DNA of 64,000 bases from contig NC_060248.1 of NCBI RefSeq assembly GCF_921293095.1, positions 78,437,243-78,501,242 on the forward strand, read 5' to 3'. Shown in pieces: positions 12,301 to 23,900 of the stretch. The notes beneath the pieces are model-generated. The model was not told the DNA's origin and did no database searches. It saw only the letters and a program-made list of their open reading frames with translations. The DNA comes from Ischnura elegans (lineage: Eukaryota; Arthropoda; Insecta; Odonata; Coenagrionidae). Every line of letters begins with the position of its first letter. Position 1 is the stretch's first letter. A program made the position numbers and the translations under genes.

Positions 12301-14491
12301 CTCCAATGCTTTGCGACACCATTGATATGAAAGCTGTAGACATTCAGCATTTTGCACTATTGCAGCAGTCTAGACAGCCAAAGAGTAAGAAACCTTTGCA
12401 TATTTCTGAATTGAGAGATATGTATATTTAATTTTAACTTCTTCACAGTAAACCTTAAAAACTTTTCTTCAGGAAAAAACCAATGCTCCGGACACTTATG
12501 TGATGGTATATGCACCATTGCCCAGAAAGGACCAAGGTGTCTTTGTGAAGGTGGTAATACAACTGCTATTGGGCGACTCTGCAGTGGAGGGCTTGCTAAG
12601 GTTAGTACTTAGCCATATGATAGAACGTATGATGGGAAGCTTCAATTGAATTTTCAAATAAAAGCTTTCATAATACTGGAAATGTCACCCGCATAAAAAA
12701 TTGTTAGTGTATATGATAGCAATGCATTTAAAGACTTCCTCAGAAGTATCTTGCAACATCTAATCAGCTATTATATTCCATGCTGAGGAATTGAAGTTCA
12801 AGAATTATGCTGATACTAGACAAGAGTATAAGGAAAACTGAAACTGCCATGGTAACTGATGCATATGCTTTAGCTACTCTTGTTTCAAACAAATTAGGTT
12901 TTCAATCCAATTTATCCTTGTAAAAGTTTTGCATACACTACTCTGGCTCCATGGTTCAATCTTCAAAGCTAACCATGTACCAGTTTCAGTGCTATCTCAA
13001 TATATTTGTGACAGGCAGGGTGATTCCACATCGATAATTGGCACTTCCTCATATATTTCAAATTACCGTCACATCATTCAGTTAGTGCTCAAATTATCGC
13101 TTTCCTTTTGGCAGCCAAAATACTGAATATTTAAGATTTATAATGTTGTTAGATATGCAGTGCATGACACTGGTGCTACTATGAATGGATGCTCATTTTC
13201 TAATCTAAGAACTAGAGATGTATTCATCTCAACTCTGAATTACTTTTTTTAACAGGGCTACTCTGGACTACCTGGCTCTATAGATGACTTAGGCAGTCGT
13301 TCAGAAAGTAGTGGCACTCCTGTGGCTGGAATAGTGATTGCTCTCATCATTCTCACCATAGTCCTTGGTGGAGTTTATTACCATTACAAGAGAAGAAATG
13401 GGTCTGGAGTATTTGATGTCAGGTTTGTTTCTAATTTTAGGAGCTTACAATTGAACACTTGTAATTAATTTAAAGCTAACACCTGGATATTCTCTTTCAG
13501 GCTACACTTTCAGAACAATGCCTTTGGTCTCCCAGCTACAGATGGCACATTTGTTAAAGCAGAGACGTTAGTGCCTGGAAAACACTATTATGACAACCCA
13601 TCCTTCAAAGCAGATGGAGACCAAGTGAGTTTTAATTCTTCAACAGTCATTTCTATAGATGCATAAGAAGTGGAATGAAGTGTATGAACTCCTAAGAATG
13701 ACTTCTGGAATTGAAATGCCAAATTATGCTATTAATGACACTGTTATCAAAGTTTCTTAATTCTGATGGATGTATCAAGGATATTTAATATACCATCATT
13801 AAGGCCATAGGCGGATCCAGGGGGGGACACGTGCCCCCCCCAGACCCTCAAAAATATGCTAGATTTTTAATACGGTCCCATTATCATTGCGTTCGTTTTG
13901 TGTTACGAGGTATCCTTGTGCCCCACCCAGAACAAAATCCTGAATACGGCCTTGCTTGCGCCCCTCCCAGAAAAAAATCCTGGATCCGCCCCTGACGAAG
14001 GCCCTTCATGGATTGTCTGATTCTGCTCACTTTTTGAAAAGCTTGTTACTTGCTACAGCATTTTGGTGATTTAAGAGATATTTAATGAAACATAGGAAAT
14101 TATATGAATCTAATATTAAGTACATTGGAAATTGCCTCCTGACAGCATAAAGGTGTTGAACTAAATTCGTAAATTTTAAGACCACTTCATGGATTCCTAA
14201 TATTTGGTGCAATGACGTAGTGATTTGTATTTCTGGTCAAAGTAAGATTTTCTCACATTTCCTTTTGTCTTCTGACTAATTATGTACTTTGTTTTCCAGA
14301 CTCCAGACTGTAACGTTGATGTGACATCGGAGATGGAGCCCAGCAAGATATTCAGGCGGCCTCCTCTTGTGAGGAAGAAAGCTGCACCTAGTGCTCCTCC
14401 CAATTCTTCAACTTATGAAAGCTACGAGGATGAATCTGAGGAAGAGCCAATACAATCGGACTCACATAAAACTAAACTTATCAGGCCATGA
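40..14491 (+). CDS. yl: Vitellogenin receptor (LDL-receptor family, yolkless type), 3' 29 exons
   Basis: Endocytic receptor that takes yolk proteins into oocytes. Exons seen: 40-150, 224-349, 853-1068, 1203-1374, 1731-1932, 2530-2724, 3270-3390, 3469-3618, 4557-4673, 5416-5560, 5643-5995, 6064-6185, 6264-6388, 6807-6991, 7747-7851, 7937-8056, 8816-9026, 9454-9677, 9992-10102, 10424-10675, 10813-10965, 11039-11178, 11246-11337, 11862-12108, 12210-12384, 12449-12600, 13256-13422, 13501-13624, 14300-14491. Together they give 1600 residues in one frame to TGA. Domain order is EGF, EGF-CA, YWTD propeller, EGF, YWTD propeller, EGF, eight LDL-A, EGF, EGF-CA, YWTD propeller, EGF, one membrane span, tail. 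Eight LDL-A repeats in the second cluster is the insect VgR pattern; the missing ~200 residues would hold the signal peptide and first LDL-A cluster. Two junctions are unusual: a GC donor after 10675 and an AAG acceptor before 3270. Another LRP-like receptor is the main alternative. Confidence 0.85.
853..2724 (+). CDS. yl: VgR exons: first YWTD beta-propeller
   Basis: Four exons (853-1068, 1203-1374, 1731-1932, 2530-2724) encode YWTD-type blades: VYWTN, LYFTD, FWTDWG, LYWVD and [10 protein letters not shown] appear in order with the usual spacing. In this family the propeller drives acid-dependent release of ligand in endosomes. The 1932-2530 intron has only short chance frames. Confidence 0.85.
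1400..1650. mobile_element. hAT-type MITE relic in a VgR intron
   Basis: Starts with AGGGGCATAGCCAGG, the kind of end found on hAT non-autonomous elements, followed by G-rich and later C-rich stretches (GGGGGCACCTGCCCCCT near 1625). The opposite terminal repeat is not visible, so it is truncated or strongly diverged. Confidence 0.4.
3270..3390 (+). CDS. yl: VgR exon: EGF-like module between propellers 1 and 2
   Basis: Encodes [20 protein letters not shown] followed by YTCACP, the EGF module that closes a YWTD propeller. The 3' splice site before it reads tttttcaag, an AAG acceptor rather than CAG or TAG. No other AG nearby keeps frame and module, so the exon start is fairly secure. Confidence 0.8.
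3469..5995 (+). CDS. yl: VgR exons: second YWTD beta-propeller
   Basis: Five exons (3469-3618, 4557-4673, 5416-5560, 5643-5995 and the joining phases) make a more diverged propeller. Clear blade motifs are LYWCDSE in the 5416 exon and [13 protein letters not shown] in the 5643 exon; the first blades are weak. The 3618-4557 intron carries a hAT-type MITE. Confidence 0.78.
4111..4495. mobile_element. hAT-type MITE with 8-bp target duplication, VgR intron
   Basis: Element 4119-4487, 369 bases. Flanks ACCAAAAT and ACCAAAAC are an 8-bp duplication with one mismatch. Ends are inverted and diverged: TGGTGGTGGATC on the left, and CATTGGCAGATCC when the right end is reversed. Eight-base duplications with such TIRs fit hAT. 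Any coding capacity is gone. Confidence 0.6.
6064..10102 (+). CDS. yl: VgR exons: EGF module and second ligand-binding cluster of eight LDL-A repeats
   Basis: An EGF module ([13 protein letters not shown], exons 6064-6185 and 6264) is followed by eight LDL-receptor class A repeats. Each has six cysteines and the acidic calcium cage: [65 protein letters not shown]. They are spread over 6264-6388, 6807-6991, 7747-7851, 7937-8056, 8816-9026, 9454-9677 and 9992-10102. Repeat 6 has a weaker cage (YEDEED). A Ser/Thr-rich linker follows repeat 7. This cluster should bind basic patches of vitellogenin. Confidence 0.87.
10424..10675 (+). CDS. yl: VgR exon: EGF plus calcium-binding EGF, ending in a GC splice donor
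   Basis: One exon encodes an EGF ([13 protein letters not shown] to DGKTC) and a calcium-binding EGF ([18 protein letters not shown]). It must end after GAAG with intron start GCAAGT: only this donor joins in frame to the propeller exon at 10813. GCAAGT after AG is the standard context for GC-AG introns. Confidence 0.83.
10813..12384 (+). CDS. yl: VgR exons: third YWTD beta-propeller
   Basis: Exons 10813-10965, 11039-11178, 11246-11337, 11862-12108 and 12210-12384. Blade motifs are [20 protein letters not shown] and [10 protein letters not shown]; several YWTD positions have drifted. Three introns here are only 64 to 73 bases. Confidence 0.8.
12449..12600 (+). CDS. yl: VgR exon: last extracellular EGF-like module
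   Basis: Encodes [13 protein letters not shown] then RCLCEGG. Two AG acceptors are possible, after 12448 and after 12472; only the first keeps the cysteine-rich frame, so the exon starts at 12449. The preceding intron is 64 bases. Confidence 0.78.
13256..14491 (+). CDS. yl: VgR exons: membrane span and cytoplasmic tail
   Basis: Exon 13256-13422 has a short Ser-rich stalk, a hydrophobic span ([20 protein letters not shown]) and the stop-transfer KRR. No long O-glycosylated Ser/Thr domain is present. Exon 13501-13624 carries YYDNPSF (NPSF at 13595-13606), a variant of the NPxY internalisation signal with Phe in place of Tyr. Exon 14300-14491 gives a proline- and acid-rich end ([17 protein letters not shown]) and TGA. 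Confidence 0.85.
13798..14002. mobile_element. hAT-type MITE in the last VgR intron
   Basis: Element 13806-13994, 189 bases. The left end contains GGCGGATCCAGG and the right end its complement CCTGGATCCGCC. Flanking 8-mers ATTAAGGC and ACGAAGGC match at 6 of 8. The interior has runs of G near the left end and C-rich blocks. Confidence 0.65.
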
Positions 14492-15785
14492 GTCTTTCTT
14501 AAACATTTTATCATTGCTTGTTGATTTTATTGAAAGTTTACTAAAATGTTATTTAACTTGGTTAAACAGGTTGCTCTTGTTAAATAAATGTAACAAAAAC
14601 TATTTAAATCTTTCATTTTTACACCAAGATGTGATGGAACCTTCTGGAGAAAAATTATTCCCAATATGAAATAAGACATATCAAATCTCGAATCGAGAGT
14701 ATACATCAGAAAAGTGATAAACTTAGGATAATAATGTGAAATGTTACCACACCCACTTCAGGTCTTCATGAGTCTGCAATATCTGGCAAATTAAATCAAC
14801 TCTAAATTACTAGGAATAAGCATTCGTTAAATGAACTAACCATAAACTACTGCGTAGGAAAAATAATCATTCACATAATTAGGTGATTTTTCTCAAGAAG
14901 TAAATGGGAAATAGGCACTTAAAAATTTCTTTAAGCATAACGAAAGAAAAATGGAAACGGAAAAGATCAAAAGCGTATAGATACCACGGTGGTTCAGATT
15001 ATCCTTACTAGGATACACTAATTTTCAAAAAGTCTACATTCGTAGACGTAGAGAAGACGGGAAAATGGCAAGCAAAGTCACTTGGGTACCATATGGATGC
15101 TATTACGGGGCTTATCACCTATAACTACCGTAATCTAGTGGTTCAAGCGACATCAAGTCACTTACACATCATTACATCGGTCCCGTAGATAGATGTTGCT
15201 CGTATTTTGAACTACGCTATTTACGAAAATAACATTGGACAAATAATGTTAGAATAAATTCTCTCTCAACAGTAAATTGCTTGCGTTTCAATGGACTGGG
15301 TGACTAGGGACATTTTAACGATTCGAACACTGTACATCGTGGAGCGTTGGAAGATAAATGATAGCACCTACAATTCTGAACAATGAATCATAATAGATAG
15401 AGGAAACACATGGCGAGAACCAATTTATTCCTTCTTCATCTCATGATAAACGCGACCAAGGACCATGAACGCGACATTACAACTACTCCATTAAAAACCA
15501 TTCCTCCCTTAAAGGAGGTCAACATAACAGATTTGCTTTTTTTTACGAAATTACAATTTTCCATGCTAAGTAACAAAAACTGGAAAATTTTGAATTTATA
15601 TCTACCTCATAAACATTTTATTGTATACTTTATTAGGGAATAAACACGAAAAATAATACTTACCATAGCAATGAAAATTTGTTGTGTTGCACAATACGTT
15701 TCAAAAGACATCCACCAGAGAGCGGTCGAAGGCATAGCTTTTTGACGTTTATGTCTAGCATTTGTTTTAAGGAGTAAACAACAAA
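14492..15785. other. VgR 3' UTR and intergenic space
   Basis: The first ~100 bases are probably VgR 3' UTR. The rest has no convincing coding frame or repeat. The last part should hold the promoter and 5' UTR of the Myb/SANT-like gene. Confidence 0.5.
14584..14589 (+). promoter_or_regulatory. Poly(A) signal AATAAA for the VgR gene
   Basis: AATAAA lies 93 bases past the VgR stop codon, a plausible short 3' UTR. The next gene starts 1.2 kb on. Confidence 0.55.
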
Positions 15786-17436
15786 ATGTCCAAAAAGGTG
15801 CAACGGATTCTGTTTACTCTTGACGAAAAAAAGGTTCTATTGGCCCTTATAGATAAGTATAGGCATATATTAGAAAGCAAGAAGACTGACGCAGTATCTC
15901 AAGATGGGAAAAGGAAGATTTGGGATCGAATTTGTCACGATTTCAACATGTACAAGTGTGTCACGCACAGAACAGTTGCACAGCTCAAAAAGTGTTGGGA
16001 TAACATTAAAACAAGGGCCAAACAGGATAAAACAGGAGCACTTCGAAGAAAATTGGGAGCAATAGGTGTACAACATACAGCACTTTCGCATGCACTATCG
16101 CAACATTTGGATGATATGATGCCAACCATCAGAGTGCCAACATTATGGGATAATGACTCGGAAAGTAAACAGATTCTTCCACCAGGGCATTTGGAAACGT
16201 GGCCAGCAAATCCTTCAGGATCCCAACCAGCTACTCCATCGTCTTCTGCTTCAACGCCATCACCACTTGCTCATATATTATCTTCAATGGCCAACAATTC
16301 TGCTATGGGGGAAGGTAAGCAGTGAAAATTTGAATGTAAAATAAAAATAAAGAGCTTGTATCTCACGTTAAGGGTCTTTACGACGTCTCTTTTTACTGTG
16401 GCGTTATTTTTCTTTGCTTGATGAGTTCTTATTGTTGGGTAATTGCGTTACAGAGCCCGAGGCGACGCCCAAAGAAGAAGTAAATACCTGTCAGGACCAG
16501 GATCAAGGGGACGATGATATGGATTCTCGCGGTATGCCAGAGCAGTATTGCCAAACAACAGGTGATTATTAGCTTCTTGGTATTAATCGCCTATGGACTG
16601 TAATAAATAAATGCATGTTAGAATTAGCATTAGGCGTATCCACTTGGTGTTTTGAAGAATCTCTGAAGTGGCTTTAATTTGAAATTTATTTGTTTGCCGT
16701 GATATTTTATTGGGCTAGTATAATCGCGTTCATTGGTTTATTTCTCCCATTTCCTTTTTAATTTTCATACGTTTTGATTTTGTGGCTAATTCAGTGTCTA
16801 TTTTTTTTAGTGTCTCACATGTCTCCAGAACCACTCTCCCCATACTCATCTGGTGAAATGGGTAGTGGTGAAAGTGTTAGGTGGGAGGGTAGGCTATCAC
16901 ACATAGAAGGAGAATCTGATGCGCGAGAATTAGAGACCCGTTTGGTTATGCTGGAAGAGGAGCGTGAGCAAAGACGAGTCGAGCATAGGCTTCGAGTTCG
17001 TGAACTTGAATCTCGGGTGGCAGCTGCTGATGCTGATCTGTTACGGGCACAGGTATGATTTTATTTTGTTCCCACTTGAAATCAATTCGTCGCTGTTTCC
17101 CATTTTTTAAAGTTAGTTTATTTCACATATTTCCCCAATATATGTCATACATTCAAATTAATTTATCTCCTTATGTTCTTTTTCATCGGTTTCCGTGTTT
17201 GAAGTAATTTTACCCTTCAAGATCCTGCTGATTCAAGAAGCAGAATAAATGTAAAGGAGATAATGTTTTTCTCTATTCAGGCTCAAAGGGAGCTGGCTGC
17301 TGGAGAGCGTGTTCGTGCTGAAGAGATGTATCGCCTGCACCTTCGCAACTTGCGTCACCAGCACCGGCTTTTGGTTGCTCGCCTTTCCTTACGCAGGATT
17401 TCATGGGCACAGACATCTTCCACAGCTGTGCAGTAA
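15786..17436 (+). CDS. Myb/SANT-like DNA-binding domain protein with C-terminal coiled coil
   Basis: Exons 15786-16314, 16454-16561, 16811-17052 and 17281-17436 join in frame at consensus GT-AG sites. Residues ~8-85 form a trihelix domain of the Myb/SANT-like type: LFTLDEKKVLLALIDKY, EIIE-like spacing to KKTDAVS, then KRKIWDRICHDFN and LKKCWDNIKTRAK, with the three expected tryptophan/aromatic helices. A Pro/Ser/Thr-rich linker follows. Exons 3 and 4 encode a long charged coiled coil (LEEEREQRRVEHRLRVRELE), probably for oligomerisation. The family binds DNA as regulators, and some members derive from Harbinger-transposon Myb proteins; which applies here is open. Start: the ATG in AACAAAATGTCC is the first in frame. 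The TAA stop sits inside a perfect donor (CA/GTAAGT), so a longer spliced form is possible. Confidence 0.72.
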
Positions 17437-17883
17437 GTATGCCTCATATTAAATAATATAACCCATTTTTGTTTGTATTGAGAGGATACTAAAGTCATTC
17501 ATGCAGAAAAAAATGGGATTGTCCTAGCTCTGTTGAAGGAGTAAGTTCTGATGTCCTTTGTGCTATTAAACTTCATTTCAGCTTCTGGCAGTCTCTGTAT
17601 GGTAGAATTTTTGGAGGATGTTTTGGATTTTAGTTAAATTAGTTGTTGGATGTTCAGTTTTCAGTGTGAATTTTTCATTGGAGTTCTTCATTCAAAAAAG
17701 GGCCTAATTTAATCACTGTTGCATGAAATTTGGTGATAATTTCATTAAGTTAACTGTATCCTCATGTTCATTCTTCAGGAGATTCAATACTATAGTTGAC
17801 AGAGAAGGAAATGCCTTTGACATTTTCAAATATTATTGGCATTTTATTTTGTGTTCAAATATTGGTGTGTGTACCATGCTATA
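17437..17883. other. Probable 3' UTR of the Myb/SANT-like gene; no other feature seen
   Basis: AT-rich, no long frame, no AATAAA close to the stop. If the donor over the stop is used, a further exon could lie here, but I could not pick one out. Confidence 0.3.
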
Positions 17884-19300
17884 TTAATGAGATTACAATG
17901 AATCTCTTACTGATCAAGAACCACCTATGGAAGCTGAAGCGAGGTCCAAATTGAGAAGGAGGCTTCAGGTTGATGGTTTCGTAAAAACTGTTCTTATTCC
18001 TCTACCAAAAAAGAAGAAAGTTGTAGAATGTGGAGGTTATAGGACGATTAGCCTAGTATTGAAGGTGGTGAATTTGGTACTTAGGATATTAAACGGATGA
18101 ATGGAGGCGAGGGGAATTGAGTATTAAGGCGAAGATCAGTTTTGGGTTAGAAAAGGAAAGTAAACTCAAGATGAAATTGCGGTAATAAGGTCCCAAGTGG
18201 AGATAAACCTAGAATATAACCAGGGCGTGTATGCCTGCTTCGTGAATTTTGAAAAAGATTTGATGGAGTGGATTGGGTAAAGCTAATGGAGATTCTCGAG
18301 AAGATAGGCGTAGGTTGGAGGGATAGGCCACTCATTCATAATCTGTGTGAGGCCCAAACTGCACAAGTGAGGGTAGCAGATGGAGAATCTGGGTGGGCAA
18401 GCATGGGCCAAGGAGTGAAACAAGGCTGTGTCCAATATCACCTTTCCTTTTTAATGTTTAAGCTAAGAAGATGGTAAGACAGGTGTGGAGTGAATTGGAA
18501 GCTGGAGTAAATGTGGGGGGAATAATGCTTAAATCAGTGAAGTTCGCAGATGATAAAGCATTGATTAGCCAGTCAGGGCTGGGGCTGCAGGCTCTAGTGG
18601 ATGGGTTTGACAAGAGCTTCAAGGAATATGGCATGAGGATTAATCACAATAAGACTAAGGTAATGCGGTTTTGCTAAGCATCGCGAGCTAGGAATGTGAG
18701 ACTCCTGGTAAAAGTAGGTGGGGAAAATTTTGAGCAGGTGAAGCAATTCAACTATTTGGGCCGCACATAAGAGGAAAAATGATACAGCAATAGGACGTCA
18801 GGAAGAAATTTGCATTAGCAAAGGAAGTTTTCATAAACAGGAAGGAGCTTATGAGAGGATCTTTATGTAAGAGTTTAAAGAAAAGGTTAGTGAAGAGTTT
18901 GATCTGGATTGTAGCACTTTACAGACACTTAGGAAGGAGGATGAGAGAAAACTGGAGGTGTGGTGGAGAATGGAGAAGGTGAAGAGGACAGAAAAAAGAG
19001 GAATGAAGAAGTGCTGGACATGGTGGGTGAAGAGAGGCAGCTTCTAGATGAGATACGGAGGAGACAGAAAGTATGTATGAAGCGAGTACTTAACAGCGTA
19101 ATCATTTTGAAAACAGTGTTAGAGGGTAGAATGCTGGGTAAACGAGGGAGAGGAAGGAGGGGAATAGGATTTTTACTTAGAGTGAAAGGGAGTAGGCCTT
19201 ATTTTGATTTCAAGAGGGAAGTCCATGAGGGGAGGGGAGACTGCCGCATGCTTTGTAAAGCTCCTTGCTAACCTACCTTTATCGGTAGAATTCTTCAATA
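17884..19300 (+). mobile_element. Degenerate LINE (non-LTR retrotransposon), reverse transcriptase and C-terminal part
   Basis: Reverse transcriptase motifs appear in order but in shifting frames: YRTISLV near 18039, VYACFVNFEK near 18228, MGQGVKQGC near 18405, the catalytic-site remnant KFADDKALI near 18541, then INHNKTKVMRF near 18640. The 3' part matches the usual tail of this LINE group (VLEGRMLGKRGRGRRG near 19122). Several frameshifts and stops make it a dead copy. The clade (RTE-, CR1- or Jockey-like) cannot be settled by eye. Confidence 0.75.
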
Positions 19301-20554
19301 AATAACCTTTCTCCTCCTCAACGAAACTAGTTTTTCCACTGAAGAGGAATTAAAGGTGCAGAGAAAATATTGTGAAGAAACCAAATTAATAATTGCTAAT
19401 AAAATAATCACATTTAGAATATCTTGCCTTTTCAATTGGGCCCACCCTTCTAATAAAATGGATATGTGAAGTTCTCCTGTATCCTTTTGCCCTGAAGTAT
19501 TCGTTGGTGTACATTGTAACATTAGATCCATTGACTCATTTAGCTATATCATAAGTGCTCATTACTGCAGGGAAGGTACAGGCTTAAATAAGACATGATT
19601 TTTCCTAAACTTTCTATCATCATCATCATCGATAGTTAACAATTCTGCAAATAATTTGATGCGCCTCTTCAACTTTTCTTCTACCAGCCAATCTTTTATC
19701 TCTCTTGCATAAAATTTCACCATTGCATTTAAAACTTTCACCATTACAATTTTTTCAAACTGCCTACCTTCTTACTTAAAAAGTCAGTGATCAACTCTTC
19801 TGTAATGGTTTGGAAAATAAATGGAACATGTACAATAACTCTTTTTATGCATAAGAAACATTCCTGAATATCTTTTTGAATGTATTCTGATTCATGCATA
19901 CCCTAAACTGTACTACATGCATATGGTTTGTCTGGTCAGTCACCTTTGCTCATACTATCTCCTTATCAATATCCTCTTTCAATGTATACTGTGTACATAC
20001 TACCTCTTTCTCTATCATGGGTGGTGGTTGATTTTCAAAAATGAGAAATCTTGGGTAAGTATACCAATAGAGACAAATAAGCTCAAGAAAGGTTTTTGCC
20101 TAGCAATTTTATCTTACACATCCCCTGAATAAATTATGTTGTTAGATACATATATCCATCCTTTCCTTATAAGTCAGCTACTCATATTTATTGAACTGAG
20201 GTTAAGTAATAACTAATAGGTGGTTTCAAAGACAGCTTTTGGTGTGGCATCGTACCTGCCATTCCAGCCATCTTTCTGCCTGCAATGAGTCTAGCAGTTC
20301 AAAATTCCATTTTTAAATCTTCCTGTGATATAATTCCTCTGAATTTGACAGAATAAGCATTATCAATGCCCTGCAGGTACTATATAGCTATGCTAATGGC
20401 TTATAAATTCGTACAGTTACTTACTAACATAATCAGCACTTAAAACTTTTATCAACTAAAAACCTGTTTGTGGTGGAAGATAAATGATGAAAAGGAAATG
20501 GAAAGTTTGCAATGAGAGCATAAACGAAATCATTATTGCCATTGCATAAAATAG
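19301..20554. other. Intergenic, no feature seen
   Basis: AT-rich sequence with a short CATCATCAT tract near 19620. No coding frame, terminal repeats or RNA gene recognised. Confidence 0.4.
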
Positions 20555-20930
20555 GTAGGGGCCAGATCTAGACAGCGGTTATGGGGCTGGGCAATGTGGT
20601 AACCCTGTGCTTGGTTAGAAACTCCGTCACCAGGACAGGAGAGCGGTGTGGCACAGTGCGTTGTCATGGTGAAGCTTTCAACAATCAGGAATTGTTGGCC
20701 ACAAGTGGAAGACGTGTTTCTGCAGACATGAGGATGTATTCAGAAAGCACATCCACTTAGAAACTGGCATTCTCAGTCTTCCCAGTGGTTATGTACTCCC
20801 TGTGAACCACCACGAGATGGTAAAAAACGATGAGCTTGGATTTGACCTTTGACTAGCTTATTCTTGCTTTCTTCTCACGCTGTGACTTGTTTATGTACCA
20901 ACCCCTCCCAGAACAGTTTCTTCCTCTCAC
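20555..20930 (-). mobile_element. Mariner-family transposase relic
   Basis: Read on the minus strand this has pieces of a mariner (SETMAR-like) transposase: VKSKLIVFYHLVVVHREYI, ITTGKTENASF, then LHHDNA and HTALL around the second catalytic Asp, then EFLTKHRVTTLP and a remnant of PYSPDLAP. Stops and frameshifts break it. Inverted terminal repeats were not found, so only the core of the gene survives. Confidence 0.7.
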
Positions 20931-23900
20931 TTACTGTTGAGCATCTCATGACAGCAATCTTGCAGCCTACCTCCATCATTACGAGGGTCTCCTTCACAGC
21001 TTTTCTGATTTTGACTCAGGGCTTTTCTGATTTTGAAGGCTCCCCGCTATCATGCCCAAGTGGTCCGGTCCCCCTCTATTGCTCCATTCGCACTATGGAA
21101 ACTCAGTCCTACTACTATTTGATCCTACCCTGTATGCTTCCATTGTATAAGCAGGCTAGGTAGACAGTTCAGAAGCACATCCAATGAAGAGAGACACTAA
21201 AATTAAACTACATATTTAGAATCCTTTAAATCAAAATAATTGTAAATATTGACCTATCATTATCTCCATCTGATGTGGTAGTAAAAATCATGTTCTTTAT
21301 TTTTTTATATAGGGTATTAGCATTTTTTGAAAGGATGTATACTTTGTCATTTTATTTGAAAAAATGTTTATTAATGGATTTCTGTCTCTGTCAATTATGT
21401 TCTTAAATTTTCCCCTGCGTTAGAATGAAAACTTATTATTTTTTAAATTTTGAATAGTTGTGTATTTTATTTTGTAATTTATGACAGAACAATTCCGTGA
21501 GTATTTCATCAAAAAAACTTCCATAAACTGATTGTTTTGTTGCAGTCAGTTTTTCAGGATTTCTTCCATTTTCTTTTGTCCTTGTGATGACAAATTTAAC
21601 TTTTTCTATAATGTCTACCCTATCGTCATGAGGATTGGAAGAGCATGGTGGAATCATCTGAAGTCTTCCTTGTAATCAGCTTTTGGAAAAGAAATTGGTG
21701 ACTATTAGGTCTTAAAATTGTAATTAATGATAGAGCAATATATTAATGTTATAAATTTTTAGAAAAAGAAAAATGAAAACATCACTGTTGTAAGCTCTTC
21801 AAATGTTAAGATGAATGGCTCATTTGAAACTGTTAACAAAAAGTGCTAAGCTAGCAAATTTTTCGTTGATGTTTTTGGCTGTACATATTTCGGTCAAGAT
21901 GTGAAGTATTTTTGAAAACTTGAAATATGTAACATGTTTGCATCTTTCACTCTTATTTCTTCTGCCTAACAGGGTATCACCCCCTGAAATTGAGACATGC
22001 GGAAAGGAGACAAGGGATAATGCCAGTGAACAGCAAGTGTAACAGTTGTTTGAGGAATGATTGTGGCCATGTTTTGCAGGCCATTGCATAAGTCCAGTTT
22101 ACATCATTCCAAGCATTAGGAGAAGGCTAATTTATGAAGAAAAAAGTAATATTTAATCGATTCCATTTACTATGGAAGTGAAGTATTCTTATATTTATAA
22201 TTTTTGTAACATTTTATGAGATTTCTAGTCAGTCTAGCAAAAACAATGAATAAGAAGAAACTCCTCAATTCCACAAAAGTACCTAATACTTATTTATGAT
22301 TTTTATATAATTTTACCCTAACAGAGGATTAGGTATTGCCAAGGTAAATTGAGCATTTTATAAAACAAAATTTTATACTATGCTATTTATGATAAAACTT
22401 GATAAAAATGGTATTTTCAAGAACTTTTATAATTTTATAACATATGTGTGTTTTATAACCTAGAGTATTTAATGTACATTTACTCTTTGCTTGATATTAT
22501 TTATTTAGTATTTTATCATTATTTTAATCTAGTCTAGTCATTTGTACTGTAGTGTTGCTTATTTTTTTTAAGCAATATTGCTTCATTCTTGAGTGTTGCT
22601 AAACATGCATTGCAAATTAGATTGAGGCTGATAAGAAATATTTTTTAAATATTTTTAGGGGTTGAATATTTTGGCGCATTGAATAAAATTTCACCGCTAT
22701 ATTTTCCCTGCTTGGTCAATTTCATCTTTGTATAAAGCCTGTGAAAATGTCCTGTGTTTTGTGACTCTAGGTGTAATAAATTGGGTGAATAGACCAAATA
22801 TAAATGAATATACACTGATAATAGGTTATGAAATATATTGTGATTCATGTGCCATTTGTACTAGTCATCAATCGATTTTTGCTACACTTTTATAATCAGC
22901 ATTGATATTGCTATTCCAGTAATTATTGAGATGTGCTGTGCTCAATTTTATTGCATCCGGAGCTGATGCACTCAAAGATATAGCATAATAGCCTTTGAAT
23001 GTGTCATAGTATTACCCCATTTCTCTTAACAGAATCCCCCCATTTTGGTGAGAATATTTATATATAAAGATTTGGGAGGGGCTATTTTCTAGTCCAAATG
23101 TCTTATTAGCTATTTCTTGAAATTAGGCTACAAAAATAGGGGATACTACATTCAGGGAGGCACTATATGCAGAGTCATAAGGTATATTTTGGCAAATTTA
23201 TTTATATTTCAACCAAAAAAAGATTAAGACTTTTCAAGAGGTTGCCTTAGAATTTAAACGGCATATGTGCCTGAAACTTCTTTATATGTCACTATTTATT
23301 TGTATGATTGTACTAGTTTTAGTTTGGAATCTAGAGTGAGAGGTGTGCATAGAATGTAAGAACAACTAAACATTCCAGATCAAGTCCAAAAAAATATTCA
23401 TCATATTTCTCCCAATATTTATTTTTCTTCAAAGAAGAATAAAACATAAGAATATATGTATAGATCTTAATACTGCTCATTCCAGTGTAGGCATTTAATT
23501 AGTGAGGCAGATGATAATATTGAAGGTTTAAAATGACAGAGCTTCTTCTGTTAAATATTTTGTGATGATTAAGGACATAAACATATGGAATATCATTGTG
23601 ATTTCAAGAAAGGTATTTAGTTGACATTTCCTATCATTGAATTTATGTCAGTTTATGGCAGGGTGCCTAACTTATTGTCAACAAATGGTAAACTTTTTCT
23701 TTAATTTTTAGATCATGTTGTTCTAAATACTCAATACATAAATCAATTCTTAGTTGCCACTTAATAATAGAGTAGCATCCTCAGTTTTGTTAAATTACTT
23801 ACAGAATGTCATTAATTTGTTTGATATCTTATATCAAAGACTCTTTTGAGTTTCTTATTCTGCATTTTGGAAATCTTTCAGTGATAATAGTATAAATTCA

